Positions 1-8,876 are shown, counted from the first letter of the stretch. The stretch is 64,000 nucleotides of DNA from Marinomonas balearica (GCF_004362145.1 NZ_SNXC01000009.1:423823-487822), one strand, 5' to 3'. Numbers and translations: made by a program. The notes: generated by a model not told the origin, from the sequence alone.

Positions 1-5
1 AAAGC

Positions 6-81
6 GGGTGTGTAGCTCAGTTGGGAGAGCGTCGCCCTTACAAGGCGAATGTCGGGAGTTCGAACCTCTCCACACCCACCA
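6..81 (+). tRNA. tRNA-Val (anticodon UAC), copy 1
   Basis: A 76-nt cloverleaf can be drawn by hand. The acceptor GGGTGTG pairs with CACACCC, the anticodon stem TCGCC/GGCGA closes a loop with TAC at 39-41, the T-loop is GTTCGAA, and the CCA end is encoded. It reads GUA-type valine codons. The sequence just upstream matches the spacer before copy 2, so the array probably continues to the left of the window. Confidence 0.97.
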
Positions 82-129
82 CTTATTTAACAGTGGACTT
101 ACGAAGGTAAGTAAAAGTTAAAGAGGTAT

Positions 130-206
130 GGAGCGGTAGTTCAGTTGGTTAGAATACCTGCCTGTCACGCAGGGGGTCGCGGGTTCGAGTCCCGTCCGTT
201 CCGCCA
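130..206 (+). tRNA. tRNA-Asp (anticodon GUC), copy 1
   Basis: A 77-nt tRNA with acceptor GGAGCGG/CCGTTCC, anticodon stem CCTGC/GCAGG around a CTGTCAC loop (anticodon GTC), GGTTCGAGT T-loop and encoded GCCA end. It follows tRNA-Val by 48 nt and is probably processed from the same transcript. Confidence 0.97.
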
Positions 207-232
207 TCTTCCTTAGAGGATGTAAAACGCAA

Positions 233-246
233 AGCTAGAAATAGCT
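233..246 (+). other. inter-tRNA hairpin with GAAA tetraloop
   Basis: AGCTA-GAAA-TAGCT forms a 5-bp stem closed by a GNRA-type loop, 6 nt before the second tRNA-Val. A related hairpin precedes the third tRNA-Val. The shape is seen directly; a role in precursor processing is inference. Confidence 0.5.
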
Positions 247-251
247 AAAGC

Positions 252-327
252 GGGTGTGTAGCTCAGTTGGGAGAGCGTCGCCCTTACAAGGCGAATGTCG
301 GGAGTTCGAACCTCTCCACACCCACCA
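252..327 (+). tRNA. tRNA-Val (anticodon UAC), copy 2
   Basis: Identical to the tRNA-Val at 6-81, with the same acceptor, anticodon and CCA end. The downstream spacer to the next tRNA-Asp is also almost identical, showing that the Val-Asp unit of about 246 bp was duplicated in tandem. Confidence 0.97.
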
Positions 328-375
328 CTTATTTAACAGTGGACTTACGAAGGTAAGTAAAAGTTAAAGAGATAT

Positions 376-452
376 GGAGCGGTAGTTCAGTTGGTTAGAA
401 TACCTGCCTGTCACGCAGGGGGTCGCGGGTTCGAGTCCCGTCCGTTCCGCCA
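376..452 (+). tRNA. tRNA-Asp (anticodon GUC), copy 2
   Basis: Identical in sequence to the tRNA-Asp at 130-206. It is the second member of the second Val-Asp repeat unit. Confidence 0.97.
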
Positions 453-480
453 TCTTCTTCCTCAGAAGGTGGATACGCAA

Positions 481-496
481 AAGCTAGCGATAGCTT
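481..496 (+). other. inter-tRNA hairpin with GCGA tetraloop
   Basis: AAGCTA-GCGA-TAGCTT forms a 6-bp stem with another GNRA loop, 4 nt before the third tRNA-Val. Compared with the hairpin at 233-246, the loop changes from GAAA to GCGA and the outer A-A mismatch becomes an A-T pair, so the fold is kept while the bases differ. Confidence 0.5.
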
Positions 497-500
497 AAGC

Positions 501-576
501 GGGTGTGTAGCTCAGTTGGGAGAGCGTCGCCCTTACAAGGCGAATGTCGGGAGTTCGAACCTCTCCACACCCACCA
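501..576 (+). tRNA. tRNA-Val (anticodon UAC), copy 3
   Basis: Third identical copy of tRNA-Val(UAC). The sequence diverges from the repeat unit directly after its CCA, where an AT-rich stretch and the microsatellite begin. Confidence 0.97.
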
Positions 577-663
577 TTCTTTATTCCTGATATAACCTTT
601 CTTGTTTAATTCTTTATACTAATTAATCCTCTCTCATTCTCTGTGCATATTATTTGTATGTAA

Positions 664-714
664 TCTCTATCTCTATCTCTATCTCTATCTCTATCTCTAT
701 CTCTATCTCTATCT
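664..714. repeat. hexanucleotide microsatellite (TCTCTA)8.5
   Basis: Eight uninterrupted copies of TCTCTA (664-711) are followed by a partial copy, with a strict pyrimidine bias on the plus strand. It lies in the AT-rich gap between tRNA-Val copy 3 and tRNA-Asp copy 3, with no coding frame across it. Copy number in such tracts usually varies through slippage. Confidence 0.95.
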
Positions 715-860
715 AAGTGATTTATTTATCTGAAACAGGAAATAAATCGGTATAAGTTGTTGATATTAATATTTTTATATCTATAATGCCTATCATCTTT
801 TGAACGCAGTTCTTAAGGTATAATGGTTTATATAGCGTGTTCTAAATAAGCTATAGAAAT

Positions 861-937
861 GGAGCGGTAGTTCAGTTGGTTAGAATACCTGCCTGTCACG
901 CAGGGGGTCGCGGGTTCGAGTCCCGTCCGTTCCGCCA
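861..937 (+). tRNA. tRNA-Asp (anticodon GUC), copy 3
   Basis: Identical to the other two tRNA-Asp copies but separated from tRNA-Val copy 3 by about 280 bp instead of 48. It may need its own promoter; I could not define a convincing one. Confidence 0.97.
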
Positions 938-1093
938 TTTCTTTTTATATTCTTCAAATATACCTACTTTTATTTTCATACAGTGTCCGATTGGCGCCTG
1001 CTGTGATTAATTCAATATTTTTTCATTTTGAACTGTCTAATCCCTCCCAATTATGTGATTTAATAAGTTAGATTTTCTTTACGGTATGGCTAT

Positions 1094-1339
1094 ATGAAGT
1101 TGCTTAAAAAATGCGGTGTGGTTGTGATTGTTACGAGCCTGAGTGTGTCAGCGTACGCAGGCGACTCCTGCACGCCAAAGCTGATGAAATACGTTGAAAC
1201 GCTAACGAATAACACAAATAATCAGTATGTTTCTCAGAAGCAAAGAGAGACCTCTCAAAATCTATTGAATAAAATTGCTAGATTAAAATCTGATAAGCGC
1301 AACAGTGATTGTGCTGTGTTTGATAAAATGTTTCCTTGA
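1094..1339 (+). CDS. small secreted protein, function unknown (81 aa)
   Basis: The protein starts with a clear Sec signal peptide: a lysine-rich start, a hydrophobic core at about 8-18, and an AYA-GD cleavage site near residue 22. The mature part is about 59 residues, polar, rich in Asn, Lys and Gln, with two cysteines (one near the new N-terminus, one near the C-terminus) that could form a disulfide in the periplasm. I do not recognise a family. It stands alone between the tRNA array and a shared terminator. The Shine-Dalgarno sequence is weak, but the signal peptide and the terminator directly after it argue that it is a gene. Confidence 0.65.
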   Translation: MKLLKKCGVVVIVTSLSVSAYAGDSCTPKLMKYVETLTNNTNNQYVSQKQRETSQNLLNKIARLKSDKRNSDCAVFDKMFP

Positions 1340-1383
1340 TGCAGGCGCTGGGCTTTTAAGTCGAAGTGAATCCATCAAAAATA

Positions 1384-1422
1384 AAAAAACGCTCGCCTTT
1401 TCAGCAAAGACGAGCGTTTTTT
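1384..1422. terminator. bidirectional rho-independent terminator
   Basis: AAAAAACGCTCG and CGAGCGTTTTTT form an A/T-flanked stem around a 15-nt loop. Read either way it ends in a T run, so it can serve both the small secreted protein gene on the plus strand and fadL on the minus strand. Confidence 0.85.
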
Positions 1423-1452
1423 ATTGTTTGGAAATTTAGAGCTTTTAGTAGA

Positions 1453-2757
1453 TTAGAATGTCTTATTGACAGCTAACGAGAATACTTGTGCTGTTGTGTC
1501 ATAGTCCGCATTAAGCTTTCCTCTGGCGCTATCTTCGGCCAGTGATCCGTCTCGCATGACATTGACCTTTTCGATTTCTACATAAGTGTATGCAAATGAC
1601 ATATTGAGTGTGTCTGAGAAGTTATATGTCCCACCTAGAGAATACCATTCACGGTCGCCGTCAGGCGTTCGAGCAGAGCGGTATTGATCAGAAGAAGGTG
1701 AGTTGTCCTGTGCGTAGCCAATGCGCATGGTGAGATTGTCAGTAAAATTATACGCTAAGCCTGTTGAATAAAACCATGTGTCGTCAAAGCCAAAGGTAAG
1801 TACAGAATCTTCTTGTTTGTTGCCGTCTTCACCGACATCAAAGTGGATTCTAAGCTCTGGCATCGAGCTCCAACCTGTTTTTATAGCTGAGGCGCCAAGA
1901 GTTAACTTGTCTGTTATATCTTGTTCTAGACTGATGGTTAGTAGATCTGGAAGCGTATTTTCAGAATAAATATAGGCATTATCGACACCATTAGCGGTCA
2001 ATATTGTTCCCACATCATTGTAGGTAACGTTGCCTTCTATTGTTACATCGACCTCACTCCGATAGCCAACGCCAAATCGAGTGCCATCAAATGGAGTAAC
2101 AATGAAGCCGATCGCGTAACCAGCACCTATGTCATCTCCTTCAATTGACCCGTAGCCATCACCGTCTCCTGTACCACCAGAAAGATCACTAACGGCTGCA
2201 TCCAATTTTAAAGAAGCGCTGTGAAGCTGGAAACTTGCGCCAACTGAAAGCCACGACGTAGCATTGGCTGCAATCGAGAATGCGAGAGCGATGTCCTGAA
2301 CAGAGGTTTCAGCTGAGTGATATCGTCCAGCCCAGTCATTCTTATAATCTCCCGCTAGTCCAAACGGAACATTTAAGGAAACACCGGTTACGATGTTGTT
2401 GCTGACCGGAATGGCCAAGTAGAACGACGGAATGTAGGATTCACCAATCACATCGCCGGATTCGCCGCTTATTTCATTGCCACCTGCATCTGAAGCAGAA
2501 TTGACTGTGACATTCATATCAGGCACGACTGCAGCGCCTGAAAGAAATAAAGTTGTTTCTTTTGCGTTGGTTAATAGTGCAGGGTTCCAGAAACTAAACG
2601 AGATGTCTTCACGGCTTGCAGCTGCGCCTGCTAGGGCGTTGCCTGATGCCGTTGCACTGTGATCGTTTAATGCGAAGCCGGCTGCGATGGCTTGTTGGCT
2701 ACTGATGAAAAGCGTTGCAGAAAGACAAGCGATCACGGATTTTTTAAAATTAAACAT
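1453..2757 (-). CDS. fadL: FadL/OmpP1/TodX-family outer-membrane transporter
   Basis: This is a FadL-type 14-strand beta-barrel that moves long-chain fatty acids across the outer membrane. The 434 residues match the family length. A signal peptide ends at about residue 25 (AIAA). The mature N-terminus (AGFALNDHSA, then AGAAASREDIS and NPALLTN) is the family signature that forms the plug. The body alternates aromatic and polar residues as barrel strands do, and the protein ends in Phe, as expected for BAM insertion. It lies 20 bp after the VolA-like lipase gene and is surely co-transcribed with it. It would take up the fatty acids that the lipase frees. Confidence 0.93.
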   Translation of the reverse strand: MFNFKKSVIACLSATLFISSQQAIAAGFALNDHSATASGNALAGAAASREDISFSFWNPALLTNAKETTLFLSGAAVVPDMNVTVNSASDAGGNEISGESGDVIGESYIPSFYLAIPVSNNIVTGVSLNVPFGLAGDYKNDWAGRYHSAETSVQDIALAFSIAANATSWLSVGASFQLHSASLKLDAAVSDLSGGTGDGDGYGSIEGDDIGAGYAIGFIVTPFDGTRFGVGYRSEVDVTIEGNVTYNDVGTILTANGVDNAYIYSENTLPDLLTISLEQDITDKLTLGASAIKTGWSSMPELRIHFDVGEDGNKQEDSVLTFGFDDTWFYSTGLAYNFTDNLTMRIGYAQDNSPSSDQYRSARTPDGDREWYSLGGTYNFSDTLNMSFAYTYVEIEKVNVMRDGSLAEDSARGKLNADYDTTAQVFSLAVNKTF

Positions 2758-2777
2758 AAAGGATCCTCATATTTTTA

Positions 2778-5105
2778 TTATTCCACAACATTTGAGTTTG
2801 TGATCGACAGTGTTGTTCCGCCTGTTGCCAGAAAGGTTGTCATCTGAGTTTGCATTTCTGTTGTCGCTGCCGCTGCTTGTCCTGTGGTTACTCCGGATTC
2901 TTCGGAGCTGCTCAATAAAGAACCGTGTTTACCGACTAAGAAGTTAGTGTAGGTATGAAGCCCTGATGAATTCATTGTACTTTGTGATGATTTTGTTAGA
3001 TTGAGAGCGTTGATCCAAGGTGTGGTGCCACCCAGCGGAAACCCATTGCTTGAGATTGAGTTAGGGATGGTTTGGTCACTTAAATTGACGCCATTCCCTA
3101 TAACTTGCATCGCCAAAATGGGAGTGGTGGTTATTTTAGAAGCCCATACCAATGAATCGCCCGCATCTAGAACCGTTTGCGCCCCGTTAGCAAACCCTTT
3201 TAGAAAGGAGTCATAGCCTAACGTTATCATAGTGTTAAATTTTGCCTTAGCTTGTGCTTGTGCGGCTGTCAGTGTGGTCGTAGTTTGAGCAGCAGCTGCC
3301 GCTGTCGCTTGTAAGGTAACCGCATTTGTTGGTGTGTAACCAAAGGCTGAAGCGATCGCGCGAGCAAAACCTGTAGTACTTGTAAGAGATGACTTAACAA
3401 GGCTTCCAAAACTGTTCGAGTAGCCCATAATAGGCGCGGTTTGTGAGCCGCCTACATTTAATACGGCAGCACTGTAGTTGTAATTGTCATCAGTACTTTT
3501 ATCGTCGTAGCTTTCTGCCATTCCCAATACTTGGGTGGCGACAATCGAGCCAAGCGATAGGCCGATCAGGCCAGTTGTAGTATCGGAGCTGGATCCTCCA
3601 TACGTGCTAAGGTCTGTATTGGCTAGTGCATACTTTAATGCAAGCTGATCGCTTGCTGCTTGGCGCAAATTATCCCGAGCGGTTAGTAAGCTTGATAGGT
3701 TGCCAAATACAGCGGCATTTCCGTTTATATACTTGGTGCTGCCATAACTCGATGAAGTCGCTGTGACTTCATATTCTCCGTCACTGTTTTTACCATACGA
3801 ACGGCTACCATGTAATGGATGATCGATCATGACAGTAATAAACCCGGCTTTTGCAAGCGGGCCAGCAACTAAGAGCCCAGTTTCTTTAATGCCTGTAATG
3901 CCGTGAACAAACTGCGCGACTTTCATCGAAGTGAGAGAGAGGCTGGTTCGCAATGTGGCGTTAGGAACGGCCAATAAAACAGAGACTTGCCCAGGAGTTA
4001 GTCCAGTAACTGGCGTGGGGGCAATGGGAATAGGTGAGCTTTCCCAAGGGGCTTGATTGCTGCTATTTAACCAGTTGCCACAAAGAGAGCTGAAATTACA
4101 AGTTAAACTTGTGTTGACACTAGGCAATCCCGGGTAGGGTAAATAGTAGGGAAGAGTAAGAGTTGCCGTGTAAATATCGATATTATCGAGCAATGTAGCC
4201 GTATCACTACCGTCTTCAAAGGTAGCATCAAAGCCATTCATAAGTGCGGTTCTAAGTGTGTAACCGGCGCTGGTTATGCTGGATATTGAGGTCGTCGTCT
4301 TGATATCGTCCATTACCGCTTGAGCTACTGCATCTACATTTTGTGTGGTAAACGTTGCGGAGTACATAATATCGGAGATTTCAATACTACCTAATGCAGA
4401 AACTAATGTATTTGTACCTGCTAATAGAGAGTTGATGGCGACTTCGGTAGATGACCCTTGACCTGTTGACGTGCTATAGGTGTTGAAGGCAGTAGATCGG
4501 GTGACTGATTGACCAAGATTGTCTTTTACTTTGTTTGTTACAGCGAGAAAATATCCGGTATTGCTTTCAAATGCTTTTAGCGGTGTTACAACGATGCCGT
4601 CGTCAGAGACATCGGTTGAGAAATCAGTGCCGTAGCTGAGGTTAGAAATACCTGAAGTGCTGCAAGTGCTGGTTATTACAGATGTACCAGTAGGGCACTT
4701 AAAGAGTAAGACTGCACCGCTTTGTTGTACGCTGCTCATGTCCAATGACGTATTAAATTTCTTCTGATCGGGCAATTCAACTTTTATTGTAAAAGGTTGT
4801 CCAATGCCCCACCCGTCTAATTGAGCAGTGGCTACATAGACGTCGGCACTGTCATTGTTCGCTCTTTGTAGGCGGCCAACGGTAGTAGAAGAGGTGTCTG
4901 TATCGTATAGAAGATCGTTGGGAGTCGAAATTACCGCAGAGCTTCCTGCTGGCGTGAACGAAATAATCGGGCTATCAACATTCTGCGCTGACGCAGGCTG
5001 TGCTGTACTCGATACACTGTCGCTGTCGACAGCATCCGCAATGTCATTACAAGCAGATAGCACAAACGTGCTGGTCACGAGCGCCGTGAGCATTGTCTTT
5101 TTCAT
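2778..5105 (-). CDS. volA: VolA/Pla-1-family surface lipoprotein (lyso)phospholipase
   Basis: An alpha/beta hydrolase of the bacterial virulence-factor lipase family, about 775 aa from the chosen ATG. A longer frame runs up to 5228, but the ATG at 5105 has an AGAGAG ribosome site and begins a typical lipoprotein signal with lipobox LSAC (Cys19). The N-terminal part has the family's SPIISF, PNDLLY and PFTIKVELP-like segments; the nucleophile elbow GLSLG puts the serine near residue 517. An HG dipeptide before it (DHPLHGSRS) suits the oxyanion region. In Vibrio cholerae the surface lysophospholipase VolA is also encoded next to fadL, so lipid cleavage and fatty-acid uptake are probably coupled here too. 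Confidence 0.88.
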   Translation of the reverse strand: MKKTMLTALVTSTFVLSACNDIADAVDSDSVSSTAQPASAQNVDSPIISFTPAGSSAVISTPNDLLYDTDTSSTTVGRLQRANNDSADVYVATAQLDGWGIGQPFTIKVELPDQKKFNTSLDMSSVQQSGAVLLFKCPTGTSVITSTCSTSGISNLSYGTDFSTDVSDDGIVVTPLKAFESNTGYFLAVTNKVKDNLGQSVTRSTAFNTYSTSTGQGSSTEVAINSLLAGTNTLVSALGSIEISDIMYSATFTTQNVDAVAQAVMDDIKTTTSISSITSAGYTLRTALMNGFDATFEDGSDTATLLDNIDIYTATLTLPYYLPYPGLPSVNTSLTCNFSSLCGNWLNSSNQAPWESSPIPIAPTPVTGLTPGQVSVLLAVPNATLRTSLSLTSMKVAQFVHGITGIKETGLLVAGPLAKAGFITVMIDHPLHGSRSYGKNSDGEYEVTATSSSYGSTKYINGNAAVFGNLSSLLTARDNLRQAASDQLALKYALANTDLSTYGGSSSDTTTGLIGLSLGSIVATQVLGMAESYDDKSTDDNYNYSAAVLNVGGSQTAPIMGYSNSFGSLVKSSLTSTTGFARAIASAFGYTPTNAVTLQATAAAAAQTTTTLTAAQAQAKAKFNTMITLGYDSFLKGFANGAQTVLDAGDSLVWASKITTTPILAMQVIGNGVNLSDQTIPNSISSNGFPLGGTTPWINALNLTKSSQSTMNSSGLHTYTNFLVGKHGSLLSSSEESGVTTGQAAAATTEMQTQMTTFLATGGTTLSITNSNVVE

Positions 5106-5349
5106 TATAATCTCTCTTTTTATTTTTATACTGCGTTGCTTAGTTGAGATTAGAGATATTACATTAATGTATCTCATAAGAACGATTTTATGCTCATGCA
5201 GTATAGGAATAAAACAATATTTTTGCATTTACAATATAGAGCGTTTTTACTATCAAATAACGTTATTAAATGTAGTAAAAATCAGTAATGCGTTGTCTAT
5301 ATGTAGGGTATTTTTGATTGGATTGTCGCGTAGTTACTTTATTAATCCC

Positions 5350-7617
5350 TTAGTAAACCATCCTTAGTTCTTTCGCTTTTTCGTGGCTGTTATCGGTCCA
5401 CTCCTCAATAGGAGAAGGCTTTCCGAAGTAATAGCCCTGAAGCGTGTCACATCCTAGTGCTGTAAGCAATGTTGCTTGTTCTTTCGTTTCGATCCCTTCT
5501 GCAATCACCTTCATATTGAGTGATTTGGCTAAGGTAATAGTCGATTTAACGATGTCTATATGGCGAATATCATCAGGCAAGGGGGAAACAAAGCGACGGT
5601 CGATTTTGAGAATATTCGCAGGGATGTCGACAAGTTGGCCAAGAGAGGCCTGACCAGTACCAAAGTCGTCTATTGCGATTGAGTAGCCGTAGCTTGATAA
5701 GGCTCTTAATCGCTTATGAATGAGAGGGTTGGTCATAACAGGGCTTGTTTCCGTAATCTCCAGCTCTAGCATATCTCCAAGCCATGGGTGTTCGGCCGTG
5801 AGCGACATAAGCAACGCAAAAAATGCGTCGTTCATTAATTCTTGTCCTGCAAGGTTAAACGCCACAGGTGTTCGAATGTGTTCATCATGCCATTGAGCTA
5901 AGATCGATACAATTTCGCGAAGGAGGTTCTCAGCAAGTTTTGGAAGTAACCCAAGGTCTTCGGCAATTCGAATGAACACAACAGGAGAAACAAAACTGCC
6001 GTCGTCAGTACGCCAGCGAGCAAGTGCTTCAAATGAACGAATCTGTCCGTCGGAGTGCACCTGTGGTTGCAACCATAAATCGATCTCTTTGTTCTGAATC
6101 GCTTGAACAAGCTTTAATCCAATTTGATGTTCCTCCATCAAATTGTGCTCTAATTCTTTATCGTAGTAGGCGATTCGGTCGGCGCTCGTCGAGTATTCAA
6201 GTGCCATTTCACAGTGTTCTAAAAGCTCTTCTGCTGTCGCTCCATCATTGTTTAGATAAACGACCCCGACTTGGTAATCCATGTTCAGCTGATGGCCATC
6301 AATTCTAAGTTGTCCGGGTAATGCTGAATTGATCAAAGTAGACAGGTTTCTCTGAATCAAATAGGTCTGCCCGAGCGGCAAGAAACAGGCGAATTTAACG
6401 CCGCGTAAACGCGCTAAAATGGTCTGATCTGACAAACGAGATTTTAACGATTTAGAGAAGTTTAAAATAATTCGATTGGATTTGTCCTTGCCATATTGCT
6501 TATTCAATAGCTTGAATTGGCTTATTTTAATGATCGCTACAGCACCAGTGAAATGACTGTTTTGTGCTTTTAATCGCTCGTCAACCAACTTACTAAAGTA
6601 AAAGTGGTTAGGCAGTGAGGTTAATAAGTCCAGTTGAGATAAACGAGAGTTGGTTTGCTGCGTACTTTCCAGCTCTTGTGTTAATGCTTTTAAATGGGTG
6701 GTGTTTTGTAAATGAAGAACGTAGTGCCCGTGGTTGGTGAGCTGAGATCGATGTACTTCGACCGACATCTTGCTGTTGCTTTTTAATAGGCATTCAGAAG
6801 CGTTGCTCTGCCAGAAAAAGCGGTTTACTGAATCGCTAATGGGTTTTAGCCACTTGTCAATCGATGTACCTTCTAGCCGTTTCTTGCTGTTTGAATTTAA
6901 AAGATCGCTGGCTTGCTTGTTTAACCTAAGGATTCGACCGCGCTTATCACAGAGTAATGTCGGTGTGCCTGTGTGTTCAAAAATTTCTTCATAAAGCAAA
7001 TTGTTGCGGTTTAAACGGCTGTACATCTTTTGCATGTGCTTTGCATTGACTTCAAGTGCATGTAAAACACGTGAGACAGCTAGAGGGAGCGTTACGTTCA
7101 GTATGCCAAATACGAGAATGTTTAGAAGAATGGCTACCTCAAACGGCAAAGTAACCAGATTGTCGTTAAGAAGGTCGATTGAATAGATGAGTGTGCCGAT
7201 ATTCAACAAACTTGCAACGAGAGCAAGTCGGAAACTGAAAAATAGTCGAATGATCAGTGGCAAGGAATACAGCGAAACGATGCCAAATTTAAATGCAACG
7301 ACTTCATTTTCTTCTAATAAGAAAGACAAACCCGTGGCAAAGAGTAGTAAACAATAGCCACCTGCAGCGATTTGCGTTTTAGACCGGCTTAGATACAACA
7401 ATACCAAAAGCACTCCAAAGGCAAGAGTGCTCGATACGGCATAGCAAAGTGACTCACTTAAGTCGCAGTATAGCCAGCTTTGTACACTAAGCCCTGCAAA
7501 AATAAGTGTCGTAAACGATAAAAAAATACGTAAAGCACTTTTCTCGAATGCGCTATTAATGCTTTGCAAGGACTGGTTATTCACCAAAAAAAAGCGTTTT
7601 AGATACTCGACAAACAT
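5350..7617 (-). CDS. membrane c-di-GMP phosphodiesterase (7TM-like/PAS/degenerate GGDEF/EAL)
   Basis: The first about 185 residues hold some six or seven hydrophobic segments, a MASE-like membrane sensor. A PAS-like segment follows at about 205-310. The GGDEF domain (about 325-480) is degenerate: the motif position reads RLRGVKFA (about 403-410), so cyclase activity is not expected. The EAL domain (about 495-745) keeps EAL at 530, DDFGTG, KIDR and AEGIE, the metal and catalytic residues of active enzymes. It should hydrolyse c-di-GMP at the inner membrane and so favour motility over attachment. It is monocistronic, with AT-rich gaps on both sides. Confidence 0.88.
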   Translation of the reverse strand: MFVEYLKRFFLVNNQSLQSINSAFEKSALRIFLSFTTLIFAGLSVQSWLYCDLSESLCYAVSSTLAFGVLLVLLYLSRSKTQIAAGGYCLLLFATGLSFLLEENEVVAFKFGIVSLYSLPLIIRLFFSFRLALVASLLNIGTLIYSIDLLNDNLVTLPFEVAILLNILVFGILNVTLPLAVSRVLHALEVNAKHMQKMYSRLNRNNLLYEEIFEHTGTPTLLCDKRGRILRLNKQASDLLNSNSKKRLEGTSIDKWLKPISDSVNRFFWQSNASECLLKSNSKMSVEVHRSQLTNHGHYVLHLQNTTHLKALTQELESTQQTNSRLSQLDLLTSLPNHFYFSKLVDERLKAQNSHFTGAVAIIKISQFKLLNKQYGKDKSNRIILNFSKSLKSRLSDQTILARLRGVKFACFLPLGQTYLIQRNLSTLINSALPGQLRIDGHQLNMDYQVGVVYLNNDGATAEELLEHCEMALEYSTSADRIAYYDKELEHNLMEEHQIGLKLVQAIQNKEIDLWLQPQVHSDGQIRSFEALARWRTDDGSFVSPVVFIRIAEDLGLLPKLAENLLREIVSILAQWHDEHIRTPVAFNLAGQELMNDAFFALLMSLTAEHPWLGDMLELEITETSPVMTNPLIHKRLRALSSYGYSIAIDDFGTGQASLGQLVDIPANILKIDRRFVSPLPDDIRHIDIVKSTITLAKSLNMKVIAEGIETKEQATLLTALGCDTLQGYYFGKPSPIEEWTDNSHEKAKELRMVY

Positions 7618-7719
7618 TTATATACAGCTAATTCAAAAAAACAGCGTCTTCCTAAAAGGAAGGTGAAACTTACCATATCGAAAAAAATGCTGTGTGACTA
7701 TCAATATTCAGCAATTTTT

Positions 7720-8871
7720 TCAGCTAAAGCGACGTGGATTAATTTTTTCTAAGTGGTTATCCCAAGAAATTCCAACATGTTGATTTATTTGGTAAATATT
7801 AGACTTTATCGGGTCGGAAATCCATTGTTTTCCTGTTCCACCGGTTAACATTAATACACCTGGTCGGTCTGTTTGGCTCACACCACACACATCGCGGCAA
7901 TTATCGGCACCTAAAAATGAATGATCTTGCATATTCCAGTAAGCAACTAGGCCACCGCGCGGTGAACTAACGGCTAAGATTTGACCCGATTTATCAAAGC
8001 AAACACTGCCACAATATTGCTTGAATCTAAGGCGTATTTGCTCAGGCATTGGGAGGTATTCAATCGAGCTGCTATTCAAATTTGAGATACCAACCAATGG
8101 AACTTCATCCCATTTTTCACCCTTATACTGAAAGCCAAGCGCAACCACTCCTTGAGCGTTAACATCCAAATGTCGAATACTCAGTTGATGTTTGCCTTTT
8201 CCGTTATCGACCGAATGGACAACAGAGCCTGTATCCAGAGATAGGTAAGTGACATTGGGTGCCATCGTTTCTAAATTTAATATGTCTCTATCGTGATCTG
8301 GGTGTGTTTTTAGTCCACCATTTGCGATAACGAGCGTGTTCTCATCCATCAAAACGGATTCATGAGGACCAATACCATTACTGTCGTATTCCGCAATCAC
8401 CTCAGCATCAGGCCAGCTTCGAATAACAATCCGGCCTTTACCGCTGGTGTAATGGTTTTCCTGTGAGATGAGTCTGTCGCCAGTCTTGTTGAAAATCGCG
8501 TGACCATAAAAGTGATGATCTTTTAAAGGCGCGATTCTCTTAAGACGTTCTCCAGATGTCAGCTCAAAAAAGTCCATATAGTATCCTGGCCTGCGGGCGA
8601 TAATACCCACAATGCTGTGAACAGGATGAACAACGGGTGCATGTGCACGGTTAAGCAATTTACTTTCCCAAAGCATTTTGCCCTGAGCGTCGAACACGCC
8701 AAGATAATAGGAGCGCTCTAAGGTCTTATCTTGGCGACTGAATGCTGAGACGTATAGCTCGCTGCCTTGAGTCATCGATGCAAAAGCCGTTTGCCAAGTT
8801 GGCAACGCAGCGATACTCAATGCTCCGCCTTTTAACAGACAGCTTTTAAGAAAATCACGTCGATCAAGCAT
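7720..8871 (-). CDS. DUF1513 protein with twin-arginine signal
   Basis: A 383-residue periplasmic protein of the DUF1513 family, probably a beta-propeller judged by its repeated GxxxD-like blades. The start MLDRRDFLKS with a following hydrophobic stretch is a Tat signal, so it is exported folded. Further in, HAPVVHP, RRPGYYMDFF and GPHES are family-like segments. It is the last gene of an operon with two imelysins and a di-heme DUF1111 protein; 5 bp separate it from the imelysin gene. This gene set recurs in iron-regulated loci; the molecular role of DUF1513 is not known. Confidence 0.85.
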   Translation of the reverse strand: MLDRRDFLKSCLLKGGALSIAALPTWQTAFASMTQGSELYVSAFSRQDKTLERSYYLGVFDAQGKMLWESKLLNRAHAPVVHPVHSIVGIIARRPGYYMDFFELTSGERLKRIAPLKDHHFYGHAIFNKTGDRLISQENHYTSGKGRIVIRSWPDAEVIAEYDSNGIGPHESVLMDENTLVIANGGLKTHPDHDRDILNLETMAPNVTYLSLDTGSVVHSVDNGKGKHQLSIRHLDVNAQGVVALGFQYKGEKWDEVPLVGISNLNSSSIEYLPMPEQIRLRFKQYCGSVCFDKSGQILAVSSPRGGLVAYWNMQDHSFLGADNCRDVCGVSQTDRPGVLMLTGGTGKQWISDPIKSNIYQINQHVGISWDNHLEKINPRRFS

Positions 8872-8876
8872 CGTGC

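Larger units (their letters stand above)
6..500 (+). repeat. tandem duplication of a Val-Asp tRNA unit
   Basis: Two units of about 246-249 bp (from 6 and from 252), each holding tRNA-Val, a 48-nt spacer, tRNA-Asp and a hairpin spacer, are nearly identical. A third Val follows at 501. The few differences lie in the spacers, for example aggtatgg versus agatatgg before tRNA-Asp. Such arrays arise and shrink by unequal recombination. Confidence 0.9.

Noticed and set aside
664-714. CRISPR-like direct repeats
   Set aside because: The units are 6 bp with no spacers and no cas genes; it is a microsatellite.
785-830. Promoter for tRNA-Asp copy 3 (TATAAT near 821)
   Set aside because: TATAAT is present, but no -35 element lies at a usual distance; TTGAAC is too close. 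Left unannotated.
4855-5367. 170-codon open frame on the plus strand
   Set aside because: It lies opposite the start of the volA-like gene and its upstream region, has no ribosome site, and its product looks random; it is a shadow frame.
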